DNA of 64,000 nt from Sulfurimonas sp. HSL-1716 (GCF_039645975.1 NZ_CP147918.1:1-64000); one strand, 5' to 3'. Shown: positions 54,036-63,304, numbered from the stretch's first letter. Translations and numbers: made by a program. The notes: generated by a model from the sequence alone, not told the origin.

Positions 54036-55721
54036 TTACAGCTCGGTTTTTAAAGCTGCACCGTTTGAAGCGTTGGAGACGAGTAAGCTGTAACGTTTGA
54101 GCCATTTTGAAGGAATCTCTTTTTTTACAGGTTTAAAGTGAAGACGGCGGCGCTCCAAGACTTCAGCATCCACATTCAGTTGAAGCAGGTGGGCATCGAC
54201 GTCCAGCTCTATCTCGTCACCGTCTTCAATGAGACCTATCATACCGCCCTCAGCTGCTTCCGGGCTTACATGTCCTATGCTTGCACCGTGAGTCGCTCCT
54301 GAGAAACGTCCGTCAGTGATGAGTGCGACGCTCTCTCCAAGTCCCATTCCCTGTATCAGTGCCGTAGGTGCGAGCATCTCCTGCATTCCCGGTCCGCCTT
54401 TTGGTCCTTCGTAGCGTATGACGACGACATCTCCGGCTTTTACTTTGTGGCCCATGATGCCGGCGATGGCTTCCTGCTGTGAATTGAAACATACGGCAGT
54501 GCCTTTGAACTGGCGCATACCCGGTACGATACCGGCTGTTTTAACGACCGCGCCCTCTTCGGCAAGATTGCCAAAAAGGATAGAAAGACCGCCCACTTGG
54601 GAGAAGGCGTCCTCATTTCTGTGGATAATGTTCGTATCTTTGATATCGGCATCCTTGATGCGCTGGGCAAGTGTTTCTCCGGTAACGGTCATGACATTCG
54701 TGCGAAGGATGTCTCCGCGGCGGCTGACCTCTTTCATAACAGCGTTTACACCGCCGGCACGGTTGATGTCGTCCATATGCACGGTAGAAAGTGACGGCGA
54801 TATCTTAGCGATGTGCGCTACTTTCTGGCCGATCGTGTTGATGTTGGTTATATCAAAATCCACTTGGGCTTCTTTGGCGATAGCAAGCATATGCAAAACC
54901 GTATTAGACGATCCGCCCATAGCCATATCTATGACAAAAGCGTTGTGGATCGCGTCGGCATTGACGATATTGCGCATGTTCCATTTGCTGTCTTCGCTTT
55001 TTGCCATCTCGACGATACGCTTAGCCGCGGTTTTTACCATCTCTATACGCTCTGGCGTCATAGCCAAGACGGTACCGTTACCGGGAAGGGCGACACCCAT
55101 AGCTTCGCAAAGGGTGTTCATGGAGTTTGCGGTAAACATTCCCGAACAGCTTCCTCCGCTCGGACAAGCTTCGCACTCTATCTCGTAAAGCTCTTCATCG
55201 CTCATATTGCCTTCGGCATGCTGACCTACGGCTTCAAAAGCGGTGGCAAGGTCGATAGGCGTACCGTCTTTCTTGTGGCCCGCTTTCATAGGACCGCCCG
55301 AGACGAATATGGTCGGTACGTTGACGCGGAGCGCTCCCATAAGCATACCGGGTACGATCTTGTCGCAGTTAGGGATACATATCATCGCATCGAGTTTGTG
55401 TGCGTTCATAACGGTTTCGATGGAGTCTGCGATAAGTTCGCGTGAAGGAAGAGAGTAAAGCATACCGTCGTGCCCCATTGCGATTCCGTCGTCTACACCT
55501 ATAGTATTGAACTCAAAAGGAACCCCTCCCGCTTCGCGGATGGCATCTTTGACGATACGTCCATATTCTTGTAAGAAAAAATGCCCCGGAATGATATCTA
55601 TATAAGAGTTTGCAACGCCTATAAACGGCTTGTTGAAATCTTCGTCTTTTAGTCCCGTCGCACGCAAGAGTGAACGGTGCGGAGTGCGGTCAAATCCCTT
55701 TTTTATTGTGTCGCTGCGCAT
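54036..55721 (-). CDS. ilvD: Dihydroxy-acid dehydratase
   Basis: Iron-sulfur dehydratase of branched-chain amino acid and pantothenate synthesis, converting dihydroxy-isovalerate and -methylvalerate to the keto acids. The 561-residue product has the signature [18 protein letters not shown] (from about 117), [23 protein letters not shown] near 186, [20 protein letters not shown] near 473, and ends near ALKTEL. The ATG has AAGGATTTTT upstream; the frame is open 20 codons further without coding character. It stands alone, next to the tRNA cluster. Confidence 0.96.
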   Translation of the reverse strand: MRSDTIKKGFDRTPHRSLLRATGLKDEDFNKPFIGVANSYIDIIPGHFFLQEYGRIVKDAIREAGGVPFEFNTIGVDDGIAMGHDGMLYSLPSRELIADSIETVMNAHKLDAMICIPNCDKIVPGMLMGALRVNVPTIFVSGGPMKAGHKKDGTPIDLATAFEAVGQHAEGNMSDEELYEIECEACPSGGSCSGMFTANSMNTLCEAMGVALPGNGTVLAMTPERIEMVKTAAKRIVEMAKSEDSKWNMRNIVNADAIHNAFVIDMAMGGSSNTVLHMLAIAKEAQVDFDITNINTIGQKVAHIAKISPSLSTVHMDDINRAGGVNAVMKEVSRRGDILRTNVMTVTGETLAQRIKDADIKDTNIIHRNEDAFSQVGGLSILFGNLAEEGAVVKTAGIVPGMRQFKGTAVCFNSQQEAIAGIMGHKVKAGDVVVIRYEGPKGGPGMQEMLAPTALIQGMGLGESVALITDGRFSGATHGASIGHVSPEAAEGGMIGLIEDGDEIELDVDAHLLQLNVDAEVLERRRLHFKPVKKEIPSKWLKRYSLLVSNASNGAALKTEL

Positions 55722-55790
55722 AAAAATCCTTGTTAAATTTATTATATTAATGCGATTATAACACTTTTTGAAAAAAATCACTAAAAACTC

Positions 55791-55819
55791 TTTACATCAC
55801 AAAAAAAATTTGCTATACT
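55791..55819 (+). promoter_or_regulatory. Promoter of the tRNA cluster
   Basis: TTTACA (55791-55796) and TATACT (55814-55819) are separated by 17 bp, giving a near-consensus sigma-70 promoter. Transcription would start about 25 nt before tRNA-Gly. It is one of the few sites in the window with a recognisable -35. Confidence 0.65.
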
Positions 55820-55852
55820 TCCGCCCCAACAGTTAGTAATTTTGTTGTAATT

Positions 55853-55927
55853 GCGGGAATAGCTCAGTGGTAGAGCACAACCTTGCCAAGGTTGGGGTCG
55901 CGAGTTCGAACCTCGTTTCCCGCTCCA
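55853..55927 (+). tRNA. tRNA-Gly (GCC)
   Basis: 75-nt cloverleaf: acceptor GCGGGAA/TTCCCGC, anticodon loop TTGCCAA with GCC at 55885-55887, T-loop GTTCGAACC and encoded CCA. Confidence 0.96.
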
Positions 55928-55967
55928 TTAATTAAGAAATTATTTTTTGTTTAATAAGTATGTATCT

Positions 55968-56054
55968 GCCCGGATGGCGAAATCGGTAGACGCAAGGGAC
56001 TTAAAATCCCTCGGTGGTAACACTGTGCCGGTTCAAGTCCGGCTCCGGGCACCA
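55968..56054 (+). tRNA. tRNA-Leu (TAA)
   Basis: 87-nt class II tRNA: acceptor GCCCGGA/TCCGGGC, discriminator A, anticodon TAA in GGGACTTAAAATCCC, long variable arm and encoded CCA. Confidence 0.95.
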
Positions 56055-56079
56055 TAATATTGAAAATAATATGAACCGC

Positions 56080-56153
56080 GGCGCCATCGCCAAGTGGTAA
56101 GGCCGGAGCCTGCAAAGCTTCTATCCCCGGTTCAAATCCGGGTGGCGCCTCCA
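56080..56153 (+). tRNA. tRNA-Cys (GCA)
   Basis: 74-nt cloverleaf: acceptor GGCGCCA/TGGCGCC, anticodon GCA within AGCCTGCAAAGCTT, T-arm CCCGGTTCAAATCCGGG, encoded CCA. Confidence 0.95.
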
Positions 56154-56182
56154 TATTATCAATAGCTTACAAAAATTTTAGT

Positions 56183-56272
56183 GGACAGGTGGCAGAGCTT
56201 GGTTGAATGCACCGGTCTTGAAAACCGGCGAGGGTCATACCTCCGTGGGTTCGAATCCCACCCTGTCCACCA
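56183..56272 (+). tRNA. tRNA-Ser (TGA)
   Basis: 90-nt class II tRNA: acceptor GGACAGG/CCTGTCC, anticodon TGA in CCGGTCTTGAAAACCGG, long variable arm and encoded CCA. The discriminator base reads A rather than the G usual for bacterial tRNA-Ser. Confidence 0.95.
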
Positions 56273-56306
56273 CTGATACTGACAAAAAAATAATCGATAA
56301 AAACTT

Positions 56307-56397
56307 GGATAGATGGGTGAGTTGGCTGAAACCACATCCCTGCTAAGGATGCGTACTGGTAACGGTACCGAGGGTTCGAATCCCTCTCTGTCCACCA
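56307..56397 (+). tRNA. tRNA-Ser (GCT)
   Basis: 91-nt class II tRNA: acceptor GGATAGA/TCTGTCC with one T-G pair, anticodon GCT in CATCCCTGCTAAGGATG, long variable arm and encoded CCA. Discriminator again A. Confidence 0.95.
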
Positions 56398-56409
56398 CTT
56401 TTGGCATAT

Positions 56410-56484
56410 TCCGAATTAGCTCAGCGGTAGAGTAGGTGACTGTTAATCACTTGGCCACTGGTTCGAATCCAGTATTCGGAGCCA
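56410..56484 (+). tRNA. tRNA-Asn (GTT)
   Basis: 75-nt cloverleaf: acceptor TCCGAAT/ATTCGGA, discriminator G, anticodon GTT in GTGACTGTTAATCAC, encoded CCA. Last gene of the cluster. Confidence 0.95.
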
Positions 56485-56653
56485 CTTTAAAACCCCTAAA
56501 TAACAAACTTTCAAATAAAACTTAAAATTGATCCGGCATACTTATTTACATCAATGCATTCAAATAAAATCCTCTTTATCGCAGATGTTATATATCTGAA
56601 TAAGTTATAATTATTTAGATATAATGATTGTTAATTAACGGCGAGAAAAACAA

Positions 56654-57631
56654 ATGATATATATTATTCTGATCTTAGTTTTGTTGATCATCTTTATTTA
56701 TTTCAGATTTCGCAAACAGCAGCAAAAGCTGATCGAAGCTAAAGAAAAATATGAATCTATCGTCGAAGATCTGGGAGAGAATTTTTTTGCATACCGTATG
56801 GGTGCGGATTTGAAATTTGTCTATTTCAGTCAAAACATGGAAAATATACTCGGCGTTCCTCCAAAAGAGATTTTAGGAAAAACTTTTGACGGGATTTTGG
56901 AGTGGACGGGCGACTCTTTTGAAGTGGGGACAAAAAGTCTTGAAGCCTATGAAAGCGGACAGCAGCACAGCGATTTGACCATTATGTCGTTTATCCATCC
57001 CGTTCGTAAAGAAGAACGATTTGTCAGAGTGGCAGATCATGCCGTTAACGACAGCTCGGGCAAGTTATTGTGGATAGAGGGGATCCTTGAGGACATCACG
57101 GACAGAATAAATGCAGAAAAAGCTCTTCAGCAGAAAAAGCTTGAGTTTGAAAAACTTGCTACGACAGATATTTTAACAGAGTGCTACAACCGCTACTCTA
57201 TCATGAACCAGATTGAAGAGGAGATCAACCGCACAAAACGTAAAGAGGAACCGCTCTCGATTATTATGTACGATTTTGACCATTTTAAACAAATAAACGA
57301 TACTTTCGGTCATGATGCGGGGGACTATGTGTTAAAAGAATCCACGCAAGTTATAAGCCAAGTGATCAGAGAGATCGATAAAATAGGAAGATACGGCGGG
57401 GAAGAGTTTCTTGTTTTATTGCCATTTTCCGATCTCTCCGATGCACTGGAAGTTGCCCAAAGAGTTAAAAGTGCTGTTGCTTCCCATCGGTTTAAAGATG
57501 TAAACCAGGTGACCATCAGCTTGGGAGTGGTCGAGTATAGCAAAGATGAATCTCTTCAGAACTTATTAAAGCGCGTCGACGATAAAATGTATCAATCAAA
57601 ACACTCCGGCCGCAATAAGATATCTTCATGA
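56654..57631 (+). CDS. PAS-GGDEF diguanylate cyclase
   Basis: A 325-residue membrane-anchored cyclase. One N-terminal TM helix (about 3-20) leads to a PAS domain (about 32-150, with FVYFSQNMENILGVPPKEILGK). The GGDEF domain has TDILTECYNRYSIM near 168 and active GRYGGEEFLVLLP near 248, preceded by the REID inhibitory site. It should synthesise c-di-GMP from two GTP under control of whatever the PAS domain senses. A TATAAT lies about 30 nt upstream. No neighbour is in the same operon. Confidence 0.9.
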   Translation: MIYIILILVLLIIFIYFRFRKQQQKLIEAKEKYESIVEDLGENFFAYRMGADLKFVYFSQNMENILGVPPKEILGKTFDGILEWTGDSFEVGTKSLEAYESGQQHSDLTIMSFIHPVRKEERFVRVADHAVNDSSGKLLWIEGILEDITDRINAEKALQQKKLEFEKLATTDILTECYNRYSIMNQIEEEINRTKRKEEPLSIIMYDFDHFKQINDTFGHDAGDYVLKESTQVISQVIREIDKIGRYGGEEFLVLLPFSDLSDALEVAQRVKSAVASHRFKDVNQVTISLGVVEYSKDESLQNLLKRVDDKMYQSKHSGRNKISS

Positions 57632-57694
57632 CAAAATTAACACTCCGCTAACAGTTTTGTTTTATACTTATATATACCAAAAAAAGGATTAGCC

Positions 57695-57955
57695 ATGAAA
57701 ACTATGTTAATTATTCTTTCTGTATTATTACTCGGAACACTTTCTCTTGAAGCAAGAGGCGGCGGTGGCGGCATGGGCGGCGGTATGGGCGGACAAAGCT
57801 CAATGCACAAGTCGATGTATAAAGACACTACGCAAACAAAAACAAAGACTCAAGATCAAAAACGTCTCAAAGACGGTACGGGCGACAAAGAGCAGATAAG
57901 AAACCAGTACCAAAACGAGTACAAGAATCAATACAAAAACAGTGATAAAAAGTAG
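57695..57955 (+). CDS. Small secreted Gly/Met-rich protein
   Basis: An 86-residue product with a signal peptide ending near LSLEA (residue 20). The mature part begins with a Gly/Met run (RGGGGGMGGGMGGQ) and then Met-His, Met-Tyr pairs. It continues as a Lys/Gln/Asn/Tyr-rich tail with QNEYKNQYKN repeats, likely disordered. Met-rich Gly stretches can bind Cu(I), but nothing here proves metal binding. AAAAAAGGATTAGCC gives a good ribosome-binding site. No family recognised. Confidence 0.7.
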   Translation: MKTMLIILSVLLLGTLSLEARGGGGGMGGGMGGQSSMHKSMYKDTTQTKTKTQDQKRLKDGTGDKEQIRNQYQNEYKNQYKNSDKK

Positions 57956-57985
57956 CCATTAAAAAAACACTAAAGAGCATTTCTC

Positions 57986-57991
57986 TATAAT
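57986..57991 (+). promoter_or_regulatory. -10 element of trpB
   Basis: TATAAT lies 29 nt before the trpB ATG; the leader has ATGAGGAAATGCT with GAGGA as ribosome-binding site. Confidence 0.6.
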
Positions 57992-58020
57992 AATCAAAAT
58001 CAATTATATGAGGAAATGCT

Positions 58021-59238
58021 ATGAAGCAGTCGTACTTAGAATCTCATCCGGATGAAAAGGGCTTTTTCGGTAAATACGGGGGTTCTTTCATTCCCCCTGT
58101 TTTGGAAGGCCCCTTTGCCGAGATCACAAAAGCATACAAGGAACTTAAAAATTCTCCCGCTTTTATAGAGGAGTTGAAATATGTCCGAAAACATTACCAA
58201 GGACGCCCGACTCCCATCTCGTTCGCAAAAAACCTTACCGAACATTGCGGCGGTGCAAAGATATACCTTAAACGCGAAGACCTGAACCACTCAGGCGCTC
58301 ACAAGCTCAACCACTGTATGGCAGAAGTGATACTGGCAAAGCATCTCGGCAAAAAAAAGGTGATCGCAGAGACGGGTGCGGGGCAGCATGGTGTGGCACT
58401 GGCAACGGCTGCGGCGTACTTTGGACTGGAGTGTGAGATACATATGGGGGAAGTGGATATTCAAAAAGAGCATCCCAACGTTGTGCGTATGAAAATATTG
58501 GGTGCGAACGTTATTCCTGCGACTCATGGTCTAAAAACACTTAAAGAAGCGGTCGACAGTGCTTTTGAAAGTTATGTTCCACAAGCAGACACTGCCATCT
58601 ACTGTATCGGTTCTGTGGTAGGGCCTCACCCTTTTCCCATGATGGTGCGGGATTTTCAATCGGTCATAGGCTTTGAAGCAAAAGAACAGTTCTTTGAACA
58701 CGAAGACAGACTGCCCGACAACATAGTGGCATGTGTAGGAGGAGGAAGCAACGCTATGGGGATTTTCTCGGCATTCATCGATGACAAAGAGGTGAACCTT
58801 TACGGCGTAGAGCCTATGGGAAGAGGCGAGAAGCTCGGAGATCATTCGGCGACGCTTACATACGGAAGCGAAGGCGTTATGCACGGGTTCAATTCCATAA
58901 TGCTCAAAGACGCCAACGGCGAACCCGCACCCGTTTACTCCATCGGTTCGGGCATCGACTACCCATCTGTCGGCCCGGAACAAGCGTATTTAAAAGAGAT
59001 AGGGCGCACAAAAGTGGGACTAAGCAATGATGAAGAAGCGGTCGATGCGTTTTATAAACTTTCTCAGCTTGAAGGTATCATCCCTGCACTTGAATCGGCA
59101 CATGCCGTCGCTTACGCGATGAAACTGGCAAGAGAGCTGCCAAAAGACAAAACGATCCTTGTCAACCTAAGCGGCCGCGGCGACAAAGATATAGATTTTG
59201 TCGTTGAGAACTATCCGATCCCAAACGCAAAGTTTTAA
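58021..59238 (+). CDS. trpB: Stand-alone tryptophan synthase beta chain
   Basis: PLP enzyme that joins indole and serine to tryptophan. The 405-residue product has [13 protein letters not shown] near 19, PLP-Lys in [16 protein letters not shown] near 82, the catalytic Glu in [17 protein letters not shown] near 114, the phosphate loop VGGGSNAMG near 239 and C-terminal SGRGDKD. The COMM-domain region ([22 protein letters not shown]) differs from standard TrpB. No trpA or other trp gene is adjacent, so it may be a second TrpB serving as an indole scavenger; this is inference. Own promoter and terminator. Confidence 0.88.
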   Translation: MKQSYLESHPDEKGFFGKYGGSFIPPVLEGPFAEITKAYKELKNSPAFIEELKYVRKHYQGRPTPISFAKNLTEHCGGAKIYLKREDLNHSGAHKLNHCMAEVILAKHLGKKKVIAETGAGQHGVALATAAAYFGLECEIHMGEVDIQKEHPNVVRMKILGANVIPATHGLKTLKEAVDSAFESYVPQADTAIYCIGSVVGPHPFPMMVRDFQSVIGFEAKEQFFEHEDRLPDNIVACVGGGSNAMGIFSAFIDDKEVNLYGVEPMGRGEKLGDHSATLTYGSEGVMHGFNSIMLKDANGEPAPVYSIGSGIDYPSVGPEQAYLKEIGRTKVGLSNDEEAVDAFYKLSQLEGIIPALESAHAVAYAMKLARELPKDKTILVNLSGRGDKDIDFVVENYPIPNAKF

Positions 59239-59242
59239 AAAG

Positions 59243-59268
59243 AGCGGCCGTTAAGTAAAACGGCTGCT
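59243..59268 (+). terminator. Terminator hairpin after trpB
   Basis: AGCGGCCGTT pairs with AACGGCTGCT over 10 bp (one G-T) with a 6-nt loop, 4 nt after the stop. The following T-tract is weak (TATACTG). Confidence 0.65.
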
Positions 59269-59321
59269 TATACTGCATAGTTTTTATACACTCTTTTTCC
59301 AAAGTTTCATCGCAATCGGTC

Positions 59322-59327
59322 TATAAT
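59322..59327 (+). promoter_or_regulatory. -10 element 6 nt before the antiporter ATG
   Basis: TATAAT, spacer TCGTTT, then ATG at 59334. No Shine-Dalgarno is present. Confidence 0.55.
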
Positions 59328-59333
59328 TCGTTT

Positions 59334-60932
59334 ATGGAAAATCTACTACTTGCAATATTTTTAACCTTGGCTATCGCGACGGTGCTTAACATCATCCTCA
59401 AAAGATTCGGCGTGTCGCACATTATCGGGTATATCCTTACGGGGACTATCATCAGTTATATCTTCGGTTTTAACGGGCTGAATATCTACTCGCTTGAACT
59501 CATCGGAGAGTTCGGCATCGTCTTTTTGATGTTTACCATCGGATTGGAGCTGAGTTTCGGCAAAATAAAAAAGATGAGGGATATCCTGCTCACAAACGGT
59601 CTGCTGCAGGTGCTGCTGAGTGTGGTAGTGATATTTCTGCTTTCCTATTATCTCTTTAAACTGGATTTCAATACTTCGCTTATCGTCTCTTTGGCGTTTT
59701 CGCTCTCATCGACCGCCATCGTACTGACATATCTGAAAAGATCAAAAGATATTCTCACGCCTTACGGGCAGAAATCGATGGGTATACTTATATTTCAAGA
59801 TCTTGCCGTCATCCCCATCTTGCTGCTTATCACTTTTTTGTCTAACCATCATCTTTCCATAGGCGAAGTGCTGTTGCAAACGATGATATCGGCTGTTTTA
59901 GTAGTTGCTTTTATGTTTACCGTCGGAGAAAAGATAGTAAACGCACTGCTTCAATTTTCGGCAAAAACGCAGATAGAGGAGCTGTTTTTGGGTTCCGTTT
60001 TCTCTATCGTGATAGGAACTGCTTTGCTGGCGCATACTATGGGGTTTACCTACTCGCTGGGAGCTTTTATAGCAGGGATGATTATCGCCGATACCAAATA
60101 CAACGTGAAAGTCGAGTCGGACATCGTAAGCTATAAAGATCTGCTGCTTGGTGTCTTTTTCTTCGGTGTGGGGACAAAGATAGATGTGGTCTATTTTTTG
60201 CAAAACATACATATCATCATCTTTATTTTTGTGCTTGCCATGCTTTTTAAATCGATCGTCATCTATGCGATTATCAGACGAAATTCGGATAAAAACACCT
60301 CTGCAAAGACCGCTTTGGCATTGGCCCAGATCGGCGAATTCTCTTTTGCGGTTTTTGCCCTTGCCGATTCTCATAAGCTTATAAGCCATGAAACGGCGAG
60401 CTTTTTAATACTGGTGAGTGTCATCTCGATGATATTGACACCTATAGTGCTGAGCAATATCTACAAACTCTCATCCTATTTTGAAAAAGAGTTTTACGAG
60501 TCGGACGTCATTACTCCTATCGGGCTAAAAAACCATATCATTGTTGCGGGGTATTCGACTTTGGGAAGAAGGATTGCAGCCGAACTGCAAGCAAAAAATG
60601 CAGATTTTATCATCATCTCGGATAACTTGAAACATGTTCTTTTAGCCAGAAAACTTGGGTATATGGCATATTTCGGGCATCTCAACAAACTGCCCGTTTT
60701 GGAATCTTTGGCCGTGGATGAGGCAAAAGCCGTCATCATAACGGTAAGCAGTGAACATAACAAACGGCTAATCAGCGAAGCGATACTGGGCTTTTCTCCG
60801 CATGCGAACATAATCATAAAAGTAGACAGCGCAGAAGAGAAGAAAAGCTTGAAAGATTTGAATGAACTGGAGTTTGTAGACGTAAGCCATGAGATATCGA
60901 ATTTGCTGGTAAACCATGCACTGAACAAATGA
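59334..60932 (+). CDS. Kef-type CPA2 cation:proton antiporter with RCK domain
   Basis: A 532-residue inner-membrane antiporter. About 12-13 TM helices fill residues 1-385, with LIGEFGIVFLMFTIGLELSFG near 57 and LGAFIAGMIIADTKY near 242. A cytosolic TrkA-N/RCK nucleotide-binding domain (NHIIVAGYSTLGRRIAAEL near 400) ends the protein. The architecture matches KefB/KefC-like or related K+(Na+)/H+ exchangers involved in pH and potassium control. The gene seems leaderless and converges with the GGDEF gene downstream with a 3-bp gap. Confidence 0.9.
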   Translation: MENLLLAIFLTLAIATVLNIILKRFGVSHIIGYILTGTIISYIFGFNGLNIYSLELIGEFGIVFLMFTIGLELSFGKIKKMRDILLTNGLLQVLLSVVVIFLLSYYLFKLDFNTSLIVSLAFSLSSTAIVLTYLKRSKDILTPYGQKSMGILIFQDLAVIPILLLITFLSNHHLSIGEVLLQTMISAVLVVAFMFTVGEKIVNALLQFSAKTQIEELFLGSVFSIVIGTALLAHTMGFTYSLGAFIAGMIIADTKYNVKVESDIVSYKDLLLGVFFFGVGTKIDVVYFLQNIHIIIFIFVLAMLFKSIVIYAIIRRNSDKNTSAKTALALAQIGEFSFAVFALADSHKLISHETASFLILVSVISMILTPIVLSNIYKLSSYFEKEFYESDVITPIGLKNHIIVAGYSTLGRRIAAELQAKNADFIIISDNLKHVLLARKLGYMAYFGHLNKLPVLESLAVDEAKAVIITVSSEHNKRLISEAILGFSPHANIIIKVDSAEEKKSLKDLNELEFVDVSHEISNLLVNHALNK

Positions 60933-60935
60933 TCT

Positions 60936-62732
60936 TTACTCTTCCTCTGAAATCTTGCTATGATACAGACGGATGCCGTTACGTCCGCTATTTTTCACAC
61001 TGTAAAGTGCCTTATCGGCTTTTGAGAGCAGTGTATAGATGTTGTCATCCGTATGAATGAATTCCGCGACACCCATACTGACCGTGACCCTTAAAACAGA
61101 TCCGTTATAAGGAATATCCATCTTATTTATTTTTTCTAATAACAGGTCCGCTTTTTTCAAAGCCTGCTTGGAGGTGGTATTTGGAAGCAGGATTACAAAC
61201 TCCTCTCCTCCTATTCTTGCGAAAAAGTCGGTATCGCGCATGTTATTTTTGATCTCTTGTGAAAATATTTTAAGTACCAGATCACCGGCTTCGTGTCCGT
61301 AAGAGTCGTTTACTTTTTTAAAATGGTCTATATCGATGATGATTAAAGAAAAAGGAGCCTGATAAGAGGCTGTGTCCGTTATTAGTCTTTCTCCGTGTTC
61401 TAAAAAAGCCCTTCTGTTCCATATACCGGTCATCTCATCTATTCTAGCGAGCTTTTCGGCTTTTTTTGTCTGAGTTTCCAGCTCATGCGTTCGTTTTTTT
61501 ACTTCGGACGACAACGCTTTTTTTGCTTCTTCTAAAGTGTGCTTGACCTTTTCCTGTTCGTTTTTGTAGTTATGTTCCAAGATCGTGATTCTGTCCGCAA
61601 GAGCTATGGAGAGCAGTACCCCTTCGAGAATAAATCCGAATCTTCCTATCCAAAACAGAAATTCGCTGGTCTCTACTATCCCAGATACGCGCAAAATAGA
61701 GATTATAACGGTGATCGAGAGAACACTTGAAGCTATCGTGTAGCCTCTTGCGATCTTGTATCCGCGATGCCAGAGCACAAGGCCTATGAGAGGAAAGAAC
61801 ATAAAGGTAAAAGAGATGGCTTGAATCATCTGTATGGCCAAAAGGCGCCAGCCGATATGGGCTAAGACGATACCTATTATATTTACTAGGATCAATACTT
61901 TTAAAAGCTCGTCTACGGTAGGTAAAAGTTTGTTCGTTTCCAAGAACGTGCGTGTAAACTGCATGAAAGAGATGAACATGATCACAGCAGAGATAAAAGG
62001 CATCATATCGATAAGGTAAGGTGATGAGCCCCATAAATAGATTGCCCCCACCTGATTAAAGGTCAATATGGCGAAGATAACGCCTATAAGGTAAGCGTTA
62101 TACCAAAAGTACTCTTTTTTTCGAAGAATGAACCAGATAAAGATATTGTAAAAAAGCAATATGCCAAGAGCACTCATGATCCCTACCAGAAGATCGATGT
62201 AAAAGTGTTGCGAACTTATGAACTCCTTTTTGCTCCAGACGGAGTTAAACATCTCCATGACCCCGGCATCGGCGTAGGAGAGCTTAATATAGATCGTGTT
62301 TTTTGCTTTTGATGAGGTAATAAAATCAAATGTATTGCGTTGACTGAAAGATGTTTTAGATACGTTTAGATAGTGGTCGCCTTTTATAGAGTGGGCAAGC
62401 AGAAGGCCTGTATCGTCGAATTGCCAGCTTTCCATCGTGTCGAATTGACGGTAATTGAATTTTAATACCCACTCTATGGCTTTGTCCGTGGGATTTTGGA
62501 CATGAAGTCTTATCCACCAATCAGACCGGCTTGCTCCTTTATTCGTACGAAAAGGAGTTCCTCTTTTAAAATTTTGCGTCATGATCTCTTTGATATTCAT
62601 CTTTTTCGTAGTATCTTCAAAAAAAGAGATGTTTGAAGAGGTTGCCACCCCTTTCATCTGCGGATCCAATCTTAATGTATCGGCATATGAAAAAAGCATC
62701 AGCGAAAGAGTGAAAAAGAGTATTTTAAACAT
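60936..62732 (-). CDS. 7TM-DISM diguanylate cyclase
   Basis: A 598-residue membrane sensor. A signal peptide (about 1-18) precedes a periplasmic 7TMR-DISM extracellular domain (about 20-175, with SDWWIRLHVQNPTDKAIEWVL). Seven TM helices (about 180-385), a coiled-coil linker (EEAKKALSSEVKKRTHELETQTKKAEKL) and a GGDEF domain follow. The active motif is ARIGGEEFVILLP near 515, with RDTD as the RxxD inhibitory site before it. It should make c-di-GMP in response to a periplasmic ligand, perhaps a carbohydrate-like molecule as proposed for the DISM2 family. Monocistronic on the minus strand. Confidence 0.92.
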   Translation of the reverse strand: MFKILFFTLSLMLFSYADTLRLDPQMKGVATSSNISFFEDTTKKMNIKEIMTQNFKRGTPFRTNKGASRSDWWIRLHVQNPTDKAIEWVLKFNYRQFDTMESWQFDDTGLLLAHSIKGDHYLNVSKTSFSQRNTFDFITSSKAKNTIYIKLSYADAGVMEMFNSVWSKKEFISSQHFYIDLLVGIMSALGILLFYNIFIWFILRKKEYFWYNAYLIGVIFAILTFNQVGAIYLWGSSPYLIDMMPFISAVIMFISFMQFTRTFLETNKLLPTVDELLKVLILVNIIGIVLAHIGWRLLAIQMIQAISFTFMFFPLIGLVLWHRGYKIARGYTIASSVLSITVIISILRVSGIVETSEFLFWIGRFGFILEGVLLSIALADRITILEHNYKNEQEKVKHTLEEAKKALSSEVKKRTHELETQTKKAEKLARIDEMTGIWNRRAFLEHGERLITDTASYQAPFSLIIIDIDHFKKVNDSYGHEAGDLVLKIFSQEIKNNMRDTDFFARIGGEEFVILLPNTTSKQALKKADLLLEKINKMDIPYNGSVLRVTVSMGVAEFIHTDDNIYTLLSKADKALYSVKNSGRNGIRLYHSKISEEE

Positions 62733-62845
62733 ATTGTTTCGGTAAGATATCTTTTATGCTAAAGATAGCCGTCTCCTTTTTTTCATATTTTATCATTGTT
62801 TTTAATTAAGTGGATTATCAGTATTATTTTAGTCAAATATATGTT

Positions 62846-63304
62846 ATGAAAAGATTTTATTTTATAAGACATGCAAAATCAAGCTGGAAAGATCTGGCAT
62901 TAGATGATTATGACAGACCCTTGAACAAAAGAGGGGAAAAAGACGCCCCTTTTATGGGTGCACTGCTTAGAAAAAAAGGTGTCATCCCCGATCTTATCAT
63001 ATCCAGCCCCGCGCTCAGAGCAAAAAGAACTGCACAGATCATCGCCGAAGCGGTGAATTTCACGAAACCTATAGTATATGAAGAGCGGATATACGAAGCA
63101 GATGTGAAAGACTTGCAGGAAATAATCGAAAATATCGATCATAAATATAAAACGGTCTTTATCATCGGGCACAATCCCGGATTAAACATGTTCATAGAGC
63201 GTTTGGTCGGTTTTCATGAGAACATTCCGACGTGCGGGATAGTTGAAATCGATCCTCAAAGTAAAGAACTTATATCTTTTGATTATCCCAAAAGATACCG
63301 CTAA
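62846..63304 (+). CDS. sixA: SixA-type phosphohistidine phosphatase
   Basis: A 152-residue histidine-phosphatase-superfamily enzyme. The catalytic motif YFIRHAKSSWKD is at residues 4-15, SSPALRAKRTAQIIAEAV near 52 and the second His in FIIGHNPGLNMF near 103. SixA removes phosphate from histidine on phosphotransfer proteins (ArcB in E. coli, NPr elsewhere); the target here is unknown. The ATG at 62846 gives the family N-terminus; a longer frame from 62810 has no support. Confidence 0.87.
   Translation: MKRFYFIRHAKSSWKDLALDDYDRPLNKRGEKDAPFMGALLRKKGVIPDLIISSPALRAKRTAQIIAEAVNFTKPIVYEERIYEADVKDLQEIIENIDHKYKTVFIIGHNPGLNMFIERLVGFHENIPTCGIVEIDPQSKELISFDYPKRYR

Noticed and set aside
54418-55188. 256-residue open frame opposite ilvD
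   Set aside because: The frame mirrors conserved ilvD codons and the product has no family-like motif.
55951-56407. Small minus-strand frames across the tRNA cluster (PPGFEPGIE-type products)
   Set aside because: These are well-known false proteins from reverse translation of tRNA genes.
62810-62845. Longer start for sixA
   Set aside because: The extra 12 residues are Tyr/Gln-rich and precede the conserved KRFYFIRHAK start; no ribosome-binding site supports them.
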